Source: Bacillota bacterium
GTDB taxonomy: Bacteria > Bacillota > Bacilli > Paenibacillales > Paenibacillaceae
NCBI GenBank assembly: GCA_023386495.1
Contig: JAEWJS010000103.1
Location: 1 to 60,086 of the forward strand
DNA length: 60,086 nucleotides
Direction: 5' to 3'
Within the stretch, counting starts at the first letter, position 1; each line of letters begins with the position of its first letter. Under the pieces are notes generated by a model. The model saw only the letters and a list, made by a program, of their open reading frames with translations, searched no databases and was not told the DNA's origin. This document shows, in pieces, positions 1-7,843 of this stretch. Both the position numbers and the translations under genes were made by a program.

Positions 1-1286
1 ACCAGATGCCGGGCGACATCGAATCGTACTACCAAGAAGCGGGACGCGCGGGACGCGACGGGGAAGAGAGCGACTGCGTCCTGCTGTTCGAGCCGCAGGA
101 CATGCAGATTCAGCGCTTCCTGATCGAGCAGGGCACCGGCGATGATTCGAGGAAGGCCATCCAGAACGGCAAGCTTCATGCGATGATGAACTACGCGAGA
201 ACCGAGCGCTGTCTGCAACGGTATATCGTCGAATACTTTGGCGAAGGCGACGTCGCGGACTGCGGCAAGTGCAGCAGCTGCCTAGACAAGAGCGAAGCGC
301 TCGACGTTACGGCAGACGCGCAGATGGCGCTGTCATGCGTAGGGCGGCTCAAGGGACGGTTCGGCGTGACGACGTCTGCCAAGGTGTTGAAGGGCTCGCG
401 CGATAAGCGCATTCTCGACTTCGGGCTCGATCGGCTCACGACGTACGGGCTAATGCGAAGCAGGCCGGAGAAGGATATCACGGATCTGCTGTATTGGCTC
501 GTGTCCGAAGGCATGATCCACCTGACCGAAGGGCAGTATCCGACCGCGTCGCTCACGGCGAAGTCGATGCCGGTGCTGGAGGGACAGGAGAGGCTGTACC
601 GCAAGCGGAGAACAACGGCCGGCAGAAGCCAAGCAGGATCGGCGGCAGGCAGCTTCTTGACGGCCGGGGGATCGCGCGTGTTCGAGGCGCTGCGCGCTTG
701 GCGCAAGGAAGCGGCGCTGTCGGAGGGCGTGCCTCCGTTCATGCTGTTCTTCGATGCGGCGCTCCGCGAGATGGCGGACGCTATGCCGCGATCGATGGAG
801 CAGCTGCTGCAGATCAAGGGCGTCGGCACGGCCAAGGCGCAGAAGTACGGACAAGACGTGCTGCGCATTATTAGCGAAACGGCAGGAGAGCCGGCGACTT
901 CCGCAGTGGCGGCAGAAGCGGGCTTCGCTGCAGGCGAGGGCACTGCATCCCGGTCGGCGGCAGCTCGTCCAGCCGATTCCGATCAGCCCAGCCATCTCGT
1001 GACCTGGGCCATGTACGAGCAAGGCGCCTCGATCCAAGTCATCGCGGCCGAACGCGGCATGAGTGCCGTGACGATCGAGGGCCATGTGCTGCGGTGCGCC
1101 GAGGAAGGGCTAGACCTCGATTGGTCTCGGATTATGACGGACGAGCAGGAAGCGCTGATTATGCAGGCGGCTGCGGAAGCCGGCGAGGAGAAGCTTAGAC
1201 CGATCAAGGATCTGCTGCCGGACGACATCGATTATTTCATGATTAAGGCGGCCTTGACGCGATGGAAGATCGCCGGTTCCGCTTAA
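1..1286 (+). CDS. recQ: RecQ-type ATP-dependent DNA helicase, 5' end missing
   Basis: C-terminal 427 or so residues of a RecQ helicase; the gene begins upstream of the window. The visible part opens in helicase motif VI (QEAGRAGRDG), which contacts ATP and DNA. It is followed by the four-Cys zinc region (CLQRY... then CGKCSSC), the winged-helix RQC region, and an HRDC domain (about residues 220-293 of the fragment, with LLQIKGVGTAKAQKYG). The last 90 residues form a helix-turn-helix-like extension (ASIQVIAAERGMSAVTIEGH) of the kind found at the C-terminus of many Firmicute RecQ proteins. RecQ unwinds DNA 3'-5' in recombination and fork repair. The family call is secure; the paralogue cannot be settled because the ATPase core is cut off. 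Confidence 0.95.
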   Translation, partial: QMPGDIESYYQEAGRAGRDGEESDCVLLFEPQDMQIQRFLIEQGTGDDSRKAIQNGKLHAMMNYARTERCLQRYIVEYFGEGDVADCGKCSSCLDKSEALDVTADAQMALSCVGRLKGRFGVTTSAKVLKGSRDKRILDFGLDRLTTYGLMRSRPEKDITDLLYWLVSEGMIHLTEGQYPTASLTAKSMPVLEGQERLYRKRRTTAGRSQAGSAAGSFLTAGGSRVFEALRAWRKEAALSEGVPPFMLFFDAALREMADAMPRSMEQLLQIKGVGTAKAQKYGQDVLRIISETAGEPATSAVAAEAGFAAGEGTASRSAAARPADSDQPSHLVTWAMYEQGASIQVIAAERGMSAVTIEGHVLRCAEEGLDLDWSRIMTDEQEALIMQAAAEAGEEKLRPIKDLLPDDIDYFMIKAALTRWKIAGSA

Positions 1287-1308
1287 GCTGGGGGAAACGC
1301 ATGCGCTT

Positions 1309-1337
1309 TTGTCAATCGCAGACGGATTTAGTATACT
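1309..1337 (+). promoter_or_regulatory. sigma-A type promoter for the small membrane protein gene
   Basis: TTGTCA (1309-1314), 17-base spacer, TATACT (1332-1337), about 55 bases before the start of the next gene and just after the recQ stop codon. Confidence 0.7.
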
Positions 1338-1393
1338 AGTCGGTAGAGCTAACCAGCGTTACGATTCGAAACCCAATACAGGAGGTTGCCCAG

Positions 1394-1822
1394 ATGTATC
1401 AATTCGTTACGTTTCTACACACGATCGGCGCAGTCGGCATGGGCTTGTACCTGCTGCTGCCATTCCTGGTCGGCCGCGTCACGCAGCTGACCGGCGACGG
1501 ACAGGCAGGGCTCGCGGACGGTCTCGTCTTCGCGAACCGCATCGCGCAGTATTGCTTGATTCTGCAGCTCCTGACCGGCGGCTATATGATGTCGGAATCC
1601 GAGTACTCGGTGCTCTGGATGGTGCTCGTTACCCTGCTGTTCCTCGCGATCGCCGCGCTCGGCGGCATTGCGGCCAAGCCGCTCAAGCGCATCGCGGCAG
1701 CGATTCAATCGGGACAGAGCGCATCGGCGCATATCGCCCGCGTCCGCATGTTCAGCATCATCATTCTGATCTTGTACATCGCGATTATTTATCTGATGCA
1801 GTACCCGGATTACCGGGGATAG
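1394..1822 (+). CDS. small four-helix integral membrane protein, function unknown
   Basis: 142-residue hydrophobic protein with about four predicted membrane helices (roughly residues 3-27, 46-66, 70-95 and 118-138). Basic residues lie between helices 3 and 4 (KPLKR). There is no signal peptide cleavage site and no catalytic motif that I recognise. The start follows a strong ribosome binding site (AGGAGGT at 1381-1387) and a good promoter lies at 1309-1337. It resembles the small uncharacterised membrane proteins common in Paenibacillus genomes; no function can be given from sequence alone. Confidence 0.8.
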   Translation: MYQFVTFLHTIGAVGMGLYLLLPFLVGRVTQLTGDGQAGLADGLVFANRIAQYCLILQLLTGGYMMSESEYSVLWMVLVTLLFLAIAALGGIAAKPLKRIAAAIQSGQSASAHIARVRMFSIIILILYIAIIYLMQYPDYRG

Positions 1823-1865
1823 CGCGCCGAATCGGCTGCAGAAGTTGGGGAGGATGGACGACGAG

Positions 1866-2822
1866 ATGACAACGCATTCACCGGAATTGATTACGTTCGG
1901 AGAGACGATGGCATTATTCATGGCGCCGGACTACAAGGGATTGGACCAAGTGTCCGGCGTGGAGCAATCGTTCGGCGGGGCAGAGAGCAATCTGGCCATC
2001 GGCGCGGCCCGCTTGGGCGCGTCGGTCGGCTGGTTCGGCGCGCTCGGCGACGATCCGTTCGGTACGCGAATCTTGAAGGCGGTAAGGGGCGAGGGCGTGG
2101 ACGTATCGCGCGCGCGCCGCGTTCCCGGCGAGCAGACCGGCTTGATGTTCCGGGACAATCCGGGCGGCAAGCTGTCCGTCCATTACTATCGCAAGCATTC
2201 GGCGGCAAGCCGGATGCAGCCGTCCGACCTGGATGAAGCGTATATTCAAGGCAGCCGCATCCTGCACGTGACGGGCATTACTTGCGCGATCAGCGAGACG
2301 GCGCGCGAGACGCTGATTGCCGCGGTACGGATCGCCAAGGCGGCCGGCGTGAAGGTGTCCTTCGACCCGAACCTGCGGCTGAAGCTGTGGAGCATCGAGG
2401 AAGCAAGGCGCGTATTGCTACCGATCGCGGCCGAGGCGGATTATTTTCTGCCTGGCTGGGATGAACTGGCACTCTTGTACGATACGGACGACGAGCAGGC
2501 GATCTTCGCTGCGTTGAACGAGCTGAACGCCACCTCCGTGATTAAGGGCTACGGCGAGAAGACGCTGGTGCTGGAGAACGGCAGCCGCACCGAAGTCCCG
2601 TTCTACAAGGCAGACAAGGTCATCGATACGGTGGGCGCGGGAGACGGATTCTGCGCGGGCTTCCTGAGCGGATTGCTGCAGGGCAAGTCCACGGTAGATG
2701 CTGTCCGCATCGGCAGCATCTGCGGTTCGCTGGCCGTTCAAGGGCGAGGCGACTGGGAATCGCTTCCGGATCGCGGCGCGGTTGAGCGGCTGCTTGAAGA
2801 CCGCAAATGGGTAGAACGTTAA
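1866..2822 (+). CDS. PfkB-family sugar kinase, 2-keto-3-deoxygluconate kinase-like
   Basis: 318-residue ribokinase/PfkB-type kinase. It has the N-terminal GGAESNLAIGAARLG motif (substrate side) and the C-terminal anion-hole signature GAGDGFCAGF with the catalytic base Asp260. The opening (ITFGETMALFMAP) and the SVHYYRKHSAASRM stretch resemble 2-dehydro-3-deoxygluconate kinases, which phosphorylate KDG in uronate breakdown; the substrate is inferred. The start at 1866 is chosen because GGGGAGG (1847-1853) lies 12 bases upstream. An in-frame ATG at 1854 abuts that site and an upstream TTG (1845) lies before it. No other pentose or uronate genes adjoin it. Confidence 0.85.
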   Translation: MTTHSPELITFGETMALFMAPDYKGLDQVSGVEQSFGGAESNLAIGAARLGASVGWFGALGDDPFGTRILKAVRGEGVDVSRARRVPGEQTGLMFRDNPGGKLSVHYYRKHSAASRMQPSDLDEAYIQGSRILHVTGITCAISETARETLIAAVRIAKAAGVKVSFDPNLRLKLWSIEEARRVLLPIAAEADYFLPGWDELALLYDTDDEQAIFAALNELNATSVIKGYGEKTLVLENGSRTEVPFYKADKVIDTVGAGDGFCAGFLSGLLQGKSTVDAVRIGSICGSLAVQGRGDWESLPDRGAVERLLEDRKWVER

Positions 2823-2846
2823 GCGACAATGCGAACGTACGAATGA

Positions 2847-2887
2847 GAACGCCGCTGGGATCCGATGGGATTCCGGCGGCGTTCTTT
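2847..2887 (+). terminator. intrinsic terminator after the sugar kinase gene
   Basis: Perfect 9-base arms GAACGCCGC (2847-2855) and GCGGCGTTC (2876-2884) followed by TTT; the inner bases extend the pairing. Confidence 0.75.
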
Positions 2888-2994
2888 ATGGCATGCGGCA
2901 ATAGGCGGCGGTGTGCATCCGATCGGAAGTTTCGTTATAATGGTTAGATATGCAAGGCAGTTCAGACAGTATTCATGAGCTAAGGAGTTGCGCG

Positions 2995-4083
2995 ATGAGC
3001 GAGATCGATAGACTGGGCGGCGGCGAGTCGGTCGTTAAGGCCGCAGGGACCGCCCAGCGGAAGGCGGAGCACATTCGTATATGCCTGGAAGAGGAAGTGC
3101 AGGGCAGCGGGATCACGACCGGGCTGGAGCGTTATCGATTCCGGCATCTCGCATTGCCGGAGCTCGATTATCAGGCTATCGACACCCGCGCTTCCTTCCT
3201 AGGACGCGCAGTCAAGGTGCCGCTCTTGATCAGCTCCATGACAGGCGGAACCGATAAGGCAGGCGCCATCAACGAGCTGCTGGCCGAGGCAGCCGAGTCC
3301 CGAGGGTGGGCGATGGGGCTCGGCTCGATGCGCGCGGCTATCGAGAATGAGGCGCTGGCTGACAGCTTTCGCATTCGCCGCAGCGCGCCGTCGATTCCGG
3401 TGCTTGCGAACCTCGGTGCGGCGCAGCTTCGCAAGGGATACGGCGTCGACCAGTGCCGCCGTGCGGTCGAGCTGGCAGAGGCGGACGGTCTCGTGCTCCA
3501 TCTGAACGGGCTGCAGGAGGTGTTCCAGGCGGAAGGCGATACCGAATGGGCCGGCTTGTTAGACCGCATCGAGGACCTCTGCCGGAGGCTGGAGGTGCCT
3601 GTCGGCGTTAAGGAGGTCGGTTGGGGCATCGACGGGGACACGGCCGTTCGGTTGACGAATGCCGGCGCGGCATTCATCGACGTGGCAGGGGCCGGCGGAA
3701 CTTCCTGGAGCCAGGTCGAGAAGCATCGCGGCCATGACCCGATCCGGCGCCTCGCGGCCGAGGCATTCACGGACTGGGGCAATTCGACCGCAGCCTGCAT
3801 TGTCGACGTGCGCGCGCGGCTGCCGCAAGCGGTGATCGTCGCAAGCGGAGGCCTTCGCCACGGCGTAGATGCGGCCAAGGCGATCGCGCTTGGCGCGAAC
3901 CTTGCCGGTTATGGCCGGTCATTGCTCGCAGGTGCCGCGGAAGGGGATCGCGAGCAGCGAGCGGCTGCGGTCGATCTGCAGCTGGAGAGAATCGAATTCG
4001 AGCTGCGCGCCGCGATGTTCGGCATCGGCGCGGGCAGCATCGAATCGCTGCGGGATACACAGCGGCTCGTTGAGGCTCGCTGA
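2995..4083 (+). CDS. fni: type 2 isopentenyl-diphosphate delta-isomerase
   Basis: 362-residue FMN- and NADPH-dependent isomerase that interconverts isopentenyl and dimethylallyl diphosphate. Family features seen: N-terminal RKAEHIRICLEE, PLLISSMTGGT (about residue 80), GLGSMRAAIEN, HLNGLQE, PVGVKEVGWGI and the FMN-phosphate loop around GAGGTSW. Length fits the family. The start at 2995 has TAAGGAG (2981-2987) seven bases upstream; an upstream in-frame ATG at 2950 has no ribosome site. A TATAAT at 2936-2941 may be the -10 of its promoter. The IPP itself is made by the MEP pathway, and ispG of that pathway is at 23.1 kb in this window. Confidence 0.95.
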   Translation: MSEIDRLGGGESVVKAAGTAQRKAEHIRICLEEEVQGSGITTGLERYRFRHLALPELDYQAIDTRASFLGRAVKVPLLISSMTGGTDKAGAINELLAEAAESRGWAMGLGSMRAAIENEALADSFRIRRSAPSIPVLANLGAAQLRKGYGVDQCRRAVELAEADGLVLHLNGLQEVFQAEGDTEWAGLLDRIEDLCRRLEVPVGVKEVGWGIDGDTAVRLTNAGAAFIDVAGAGGTSWSQVEKHRGHDPIRRLAAEAFTDWGNSTAACIVDVRARLPQAVIVASGGLRHGVDAAKAIALGANLAGYGRSLLAGAAEGDREQRAAAVDLQLERIEFELRAAMFGIGAGSIESLRDTQRLVEAR

Positions 4084-4120
4084 CTGGCGCACAACCATCG
4101 TGTACGAGGGAGGGACCGCA

Positions 4121-4867
4121 ATGTCAGAATGGTTCGAACGCAGCTTCGGCTCGGATTACATGATCGTGTACAAGCACCGCGATTGGGACGATGCCGTACG
4201 CGAGGTACGCTCCATGATGGGGCTGCTGCGGCTTCCCGCAGGCGCGGAGGTGCTTGACGTCGGCTGCGGCATGGGCCGGCATGCGTTAGCGCTGTCAGAT
4301 ATGGGCTATAAGGTGACAGGCATCGATCTATCGGACACGCTGCTGCGTCACGCCGCGGCGCAGGATAGCGGGAAGCAAGTGGAATGGGTGCGGGGAGACA
4401 TGCGGAACATGCCGTTAAGTACTGGCCGCTATGCGGGAACGGTCAATTTCTTCACGTCCTTCGGCTATTTCGAGACCGAGGAAGAGGATGCCGGCGTACT
4501 GCGCGAGCTGCGCCGAGTGCTGCGGGATGACGGCAAATTTCTAATCGATTTCTTGAATCCGATACTGGTAGAGAGCCGGCTTGTCCCGCATTCGCAGCGC
4601 GTGGACGAGGAGACGGGGTGGCTGATCGAGGAGACCCGGCGCATCGAGGGAGGGGCGGTCGTGAAGCACATCCGGATCGCGGAGCCGGACGGCACCGAGC
4701 GCAGCTACACGGAGCGCGTGCGGCTCTACTCGCTCGAGTGGTTCGAGGAGCATCTGGAGCAAGCGGGACTGCGGCTCGAAGCAGCGTACGGCAATTACGA
4801 AGGAGCATGCTATGACCGCGATCGGTCCGAGCGGTTAATTGTGATAGGAGCAGTGATAACCCCATGA
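4121..4867 (+). CDS. class I SAM-dependent methyltransferase
   Basis: 248-residue methyltransferase with motif I VLDVGCGMGRHA (about residues 44-55), the acidic end of the second strand (GYKVTGIDLS), and a GDMRNMP motif. The C-terminal half has the FLIDFLNP pattern of small-molecule methyltransferases. Substrate unknown. A strong site GAGGGAGGG (4106-4114) fixes the start, so longer in-frame extensions into fni are rejected. Its stop overlaps the start of the following MBL-fold gene (ATGA), so the two are translationally coupled. Confidence 0.88.
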   Translation: MSEWFERSFGSDYMIVYKHRDWDDAVREVRSMMGLLRLPAGAEVLDVGCGMGRHALALSDMGYKVTGIDLSDTLLRHAAAQDSGKQVEWVRGDMRNMPLSTGRYAGTVNFFTSFGYFETEEEDAGVLRELRRVLRDDGKFLIDFLNPILVESRLVPHSQRVDEETGWLIEETRRIEGGAVVKHIRIAEPDGTERSYTERVRLYSLEWFEEHLEQAGLRLEAAYGNYEGACYDRDRSERLIVIGAVITP

Positions 4868-5883
4868 TCGGAGAAAGCAGCAAGAGCAAGGCTTCGACCG
4901 TAACGATGCACGAGGATGGCTGGATTCGGGTGAAGGTGCCGCTTCCGTTCTCGCTTCGCTACGTGAACGCGTATTTGATTCCGGATCAGGACGGATACAC
5001 GCTGATCGACCCGGGTCTGCGGACAGCGGACGCGGAAGCGGTATGGCAGGAGGCGCTTCGCCAGAGCGGCATCGCGATGCGGGACATCGCCCGCATCATG
5101 CTGACGCATCACCATCCCGACCATTACGGGCTGGCGGGCTGGTTCCAGACGCAGACCGGTGCGCCGGTCTACATGTCGGAGCGCTCGCATGCGTATGCCC
5201 GCTGGTTGTGGGGGGAAGACAGGGCATTCGATGCGGACTTGGTCGCGCTGTATGCGCGGCACGGCATGCCGCAAGACGTCCTCGACACGATGGGACCGCA
5301 TCTGGAGAGCTTCGTGGAGAAGGTCGAGCCCCAGCCTTCGGTCACCTATATAAGCGGCGGCGACAGGATGGCAATCGGCGGGGGGCAATGGGAGACGATT
5401 CCGGTCGACGGCCATGCGAACGGCCAGCTCTGCCTATACGATGCGGACCGGCAAATCATGCTCTGCGGCGATCAGGTGCTGCCCGAGATTACGCCGAATA
5501 TCAGCGTCATGCCCGGCGAGCCGACGAATGTGCTGCAGCAATTTTTAGACAGCCTGGAGCAGTTGTCCCGCTATGAGGTCAGGATCGCTTATCCCGGACA
5601 CCGGGAGCCTTTCACCGATTGGCGAGGCAGAATCGCGCAGATCATCGCGCATCATGGACGAAGGCTGGACCAGATGGCGGAGATGCTGGATACGCCGTTA
5701 ACGGCTTACGAAGTATGCGTCACGACGTTCGGTGAGCGGATCGCCGGCAATGCGCATAATCTGCGATTTGCCATGTCCGAGACGTTGGCGCATCTGGAGC
5801 ATCTGGTGCTGCAGGGGCGGGCGTCTCTTGAAGAAAGCGAAGTAGGCGGCCGCATTGAGGCTGCCTATCTGCGGCAGCGCTAG
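4864..5883 (+). CDS. MBL-fold metallo-hydrolase (YflN-like)
   Basis: 339-residue metallo-beta-lactamase-fold protein. The zinc signature THHHPDHYG lies near residues 81-89. Further metal ligands are likely in DGHANGQLCLYD, the Asp in MLCGDQVLP, and a late His in YPGHREPF. No signal peptide, so it is cytoplasmic. The C-terminal 80 residues look like a helical winged domain, as in YflN or glyoxalase-II-like hydrolases that act on thioesters or related substrates; the true substrate is unknown. It starts inside the stop codon of the methyltransferase gene and is followed by a strong terminator. Confidence 0.88.
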   Translation: MIGESSKSKASTVTMHEDGWIRVKVPLPFSLRYVNAYLIPDQDGYTLIDPGLRTADAEAVWQEALRQSGIAMRDIARIMLTHHHPDHYGLAGWFQTQTGAPVYMSERSHAYARWLWGEDRAFDADLVALYARHGMPQDVLDTMGPHLESFVEKVEPQPSVTYISGGDRMAIGGGQWETIPVDGHANGQLCLYDADRQIMLCGDQVLPEITPNISVMPGEPTNVLQQFLDSLEQLSRYEVRIAYPGHREPFTDWRGRIAQIIAHHGRRLDQMAEMLDTPLTAYEVCVTTFGERIAGNAHNLRFAMSETLAHLEHLVLQGRASLEESEVGGRIEAAYLRQR

Positions 5884-5936
5884 AACAAGAATAGACCGTC
5901 AAGGGCCAATGAAGCCCATGACGGTCTGTTCTTGTT
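5883..5936 (+). terminator. intrinsic terminator, probably bidirectional
   Basis: Long stem: AACAAGAA plus AGACCGTCA pairs with TGACGGTCT plus TTCTTGTT (5884-5936), with an inner GGGC/GCCC stem. Confidence 0.85.
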
Positions 5937-5973
5937 ATGACTTTCCTCGTTTGTGGAAAGCCACCCTAAAACA

Positions 5974-6237
5974 ATGAGGTGGGAATATAACCCGTATATA
6001 AACGATGCTGTTCAAGATTACTACCAACAGCTTCTATGGGAATCTCCACTCGTTTATCCATACTTCGTTGATGTGAGGTGAATAGTTAAACTGAAGAACT
6101 ATACTCACCTAGAAACACATGAACTTCCCCCACATTGGCAGGATATTGTCAAGGAGCAGGACCATGATGCGTTATCGGGTACGCTATTTCCCGATTTGAC
6201 AAGCTTTTTGACATTGTATAAGATTGTACTTATATAA
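5974..6237 (+). pseudogene. small gene interrupted by one in-frame TGA
   Basis: A single frame of 87 codons runs from ATG 5974 to TAA 6235. It is broken only by TGA at 6079. The first part reads MRWEYNPYINDAVQDYYQQ and continues to YFVDVR; after the stop it reads IVKLKNYTHLETHELPPHW and on to LTSFLTLYKIVLI. The aromatic-rich, well-mixed composition looks like real protein. I do not recognise the family. No good ribosome binding site precedes the ATG, so this may be a decayed fragment of a longer gene. The 3' end now overlaps the promoter of the next operon. Base composition is AT-richer than the genes on its left. Confidence 0.4.
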
Positions 6238-6254
6238 GTTGTAACTTGTATAAG
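6208..6254 (+). promoter_or_regulatory. promoter and probable ArsR operator with three phased repeats
   Basis: TTGACA (6208-6213), 17-base spacer, TATATA (6231-6236). Three copies of TT(G/A)TATAAG start at 6214, 6230 and 6246, exactly 16 bases apart. The middle one lies in the perfect 12-base palindrome ACTTATATAAGT (6228-6239) over the -10; the third overlaps the ribosome site. Inference: binding sites for the ArsR-type regulator encoded by the second gene of this operon. Confidence 0.7.
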
Positions 6255-6267
6255 AGGAGCGATGAGC

Positions 6268-6927
6268 ATGACTGACCCTTCTATGGGAATCGATCTGCAG
6301 AAGAGTTTAGGATTGGTGGCGCGCACAGTGTCTGAGGAGCTCGAGAAGGAAGGAAGACGCGTACGCAAGGTCACGCTTGAGCGAACCTATGCGACCAACG
6401 TCGAAGATCTCTGGGATGCGGTGACGAATCGAGAGCGGTTGGCCCGTTTCTTCACGCCGGTCAGCGGCGAATTGCAGCTCGGAGGCCGTTACCAGGTCGA
6501 GGGCAATGCGGGAGGCACGATCACCGAATGCATTCCGTTGAAGGGATTCGCTGCGACCTGGGAGTTCGGGGGCGGACGAAGTTGGATCGAGGTGCGTTTC
6601 GCCCCGGAGGGAGAAGATCGAGCACGACTGACGTTGACCCATAGTTGCCCAGTGGACGACCATTGGGAGAAGTTCGGGCCTGGGGCCGTGGGGATCGGTT
6701 GGGATCTTGCTCTGGTCGGGTTGGAGGCGCACTTTACGATTGAGGGGTTCGATCGTGAGGCCGGAGAGTCCCTCATGATCTCCGACGTAGGAAAGCGATT
6801 TATGATCGACGCCAGCGAGGATTGGGGAAGAGCGGCTCTTGCGGGTGGGGAGGCTCCGGCACAAGCGCAAGCTGCCGCTAGGCGGACGGCTGCTTTTTAC
6901 ACGGGCGAGGAGGTTCAGGAGGGCTAA
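6268..6927 (+). CDS. SRPBCC (AHSA1-like) domain protein
   Basis: 219-residue protein of the START/Bet v 1-like SRPBCC superfamily, AHSA1 branch. Evidence: the opening VTLERTYATNVEDLWDAV, then LARFFTPVSGELQLGGRYQ and LTLTHSCPVDDHWEKFGPG, a typical pattern for these ligand-binding or stress proteins. AHSA1-like genes are commonly paired with an ArsR regulator, exactly as here (one base between the genes). ATG 6268 is preferred over ATG 6262 because GAGGAG ends at 6259, eight bases before it. Ligand unknown. The C-terminal part (SLMISDVGKRFMIDASEDW) is longer than in many AHSA1 proteins. Confidence 0.85.
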   Translation: MTDPSMGIDLQKSLGLVARTVSEELEKEGRRVRKVTLERTYATNVEDLWDAVTNRERLARFFTPVSGELQLGGRYQVEGNAGGTITECIPLKGFAATWEFGGGRSWIEVRFAPEGEDRARLTLTHSCPVDDHWEKFGPGAVGIGWDLALVGLEAHFTIEGFDREAGESLMISDVGKRFMIDASEDWGRAALAGGEAPAQAQAAARRTAAFYTGEEVQEG

Positions 6928-6928
6928 G

Positions 6929-7282
6929 ATGAATGCGTTCGATGTTCTTGGCGATCCGGTGCGTCGTCGTATTCTGGAGTTGCTCGCGGAGAGCGAGCAG
7001 CGTTCGGGCGATATCGTCGAAGCGATCCAGCATGACTTCGGTATCACGCAGGCTGCCGTCTCGCAGCATCTTCGCATTCTCCGGGACAGCGGCTTCGCCC
7101 GTGTACGCGTCGATGGTCCGAGGCGCATCTACTCGGTCGATGCCCAGCCGTTGCAAGAGGTCGACGAATGGCTGAATCGCTTCCGAGTCTTTTGGGAGTC
7201 GAAGCTTGACGCGCTCGAGTTGGAAATCAGGAGAGGCAAGAAGGAGCGGAGAGGGCGCGAAAGCGGACCGGATTCGCTATAG
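6929..7282 (+). CDS. ArsR-family winged-helix transcriptional regulator
   Basis: 117-residue metalloregulator-type repressor: FDVLGDPVRRRILELLAE, then the recognition helix region ITQAAVSQHLRILRDSGFAR and the wing VDGPRRIYSVD. No obvious metal-binding Cys pair is seen, so it may sense something other than a metal or act without a ligand. The site CAGGAGG (6916-6922) precedes the ATG by six bases. The start is one base after the stop of the SRPBCC gene. It probably represses its own operon through the 16-bp-phased repeats at 6214-6254. Confidence 0.92.
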   Translation: MNAFDVLGDPVRRRILELLAESEQRSGDIVEAIQHDFGITQAAVSQHLRILRDSGFARVRVDGPRRIYSVDAQPLQEVDEWLNRFRVFWESKLDALELEIRRGKKERRGRESGPDSL

Positions 7283-7320
7283 ATTGCGTATGGTTGACAA
7301 ATTAGGAGGTGCAATAGGGT

Positions 7321-7713
7321 ATGAAAAAGGTTGCGTCGTTTCTCATGTTTGAAGGTAACGCTGAGGAGGCTATGAATTATTACGTTTCTTTGATTGAAGA
7401 TTCATCTGTGACAAGCATTGTCCGTTACGGACCAGAAGGACCAGGCAAAGAAGGGAGTATTGTGCAAGCAACCTTCACTTTAAAAGGCCAAGAATTTATG
7501 TGCATCGACAGTCATGTTAAGCATGCTTTTACATTCACGCCTTCTTTCTCTATCTTCGTGACTTGCGATACGGAAGACGAAATCGACAGGTTATATGGCG
7601 TTTTGCCCGAAGGAGGCAAAGTTCTAATGCCAATTGGGGATTATGGTTTTAGCAAAAAATTCGGTTGGATTGTGGATCGATTCGGCGTTTCCTGGCAACT
7701 GAACCTTCCTTGA
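7321..7713 (+). CDS. VOC-superfamily protein, PhnB-like
   Basis: 130-residue VOC (glyoxalase/bleomycin resistance/dioxygenase fold) protein of the PhnB-like group: FLMFEGNAEEAMNYYVSLI at the start, FMCIDSHVKHAFTFTPSFS in the middle, and DYGFSKKFGWIVDRFGVSW at the end. Metal ligands of classic glyoxalases are not all present. The function of this group is mostly unknown. AGGAGGT (7304-7310) precedes the start. AT content is clearly higher than in core genes of the window, which suggests acquisition by transfer. It may be read from the upstream SRPBCC/ArsR operon; only 38 bases separate them. Confidence 0.85.
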   Translation: MKKVASFLMFEGNAEEAMNYYVSLIEDSSVTSIVRYGPEGPGKEGSIVQATFTLKGQEFMCIDSHVKHAFTFTPSFSIFVTCDTEDEIDRLYGVLPEGGKVLMPIGDYGFSKKFGWIVDRFGVSWQLNLP

Positions 7714-7843
7714 GGAAGGCTTTAACGAAGAGCGCAAGTGCGGAAGCGGTGGAGCCGATCCATCGCTTCTCTTTACGGTCAAGTGTTATCACTGACCAAA
7801 TGGCTACATGGCAGCCAATCAAACTATATTGGGGGAGGATGTT

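Noticed and set aside
6079..6081. In-frame TGA as a selenocysteine codon
   Set aside because: No SECIS-like hairpin is evident next to it and the family is unknown; a plain nonsense change is simpler.
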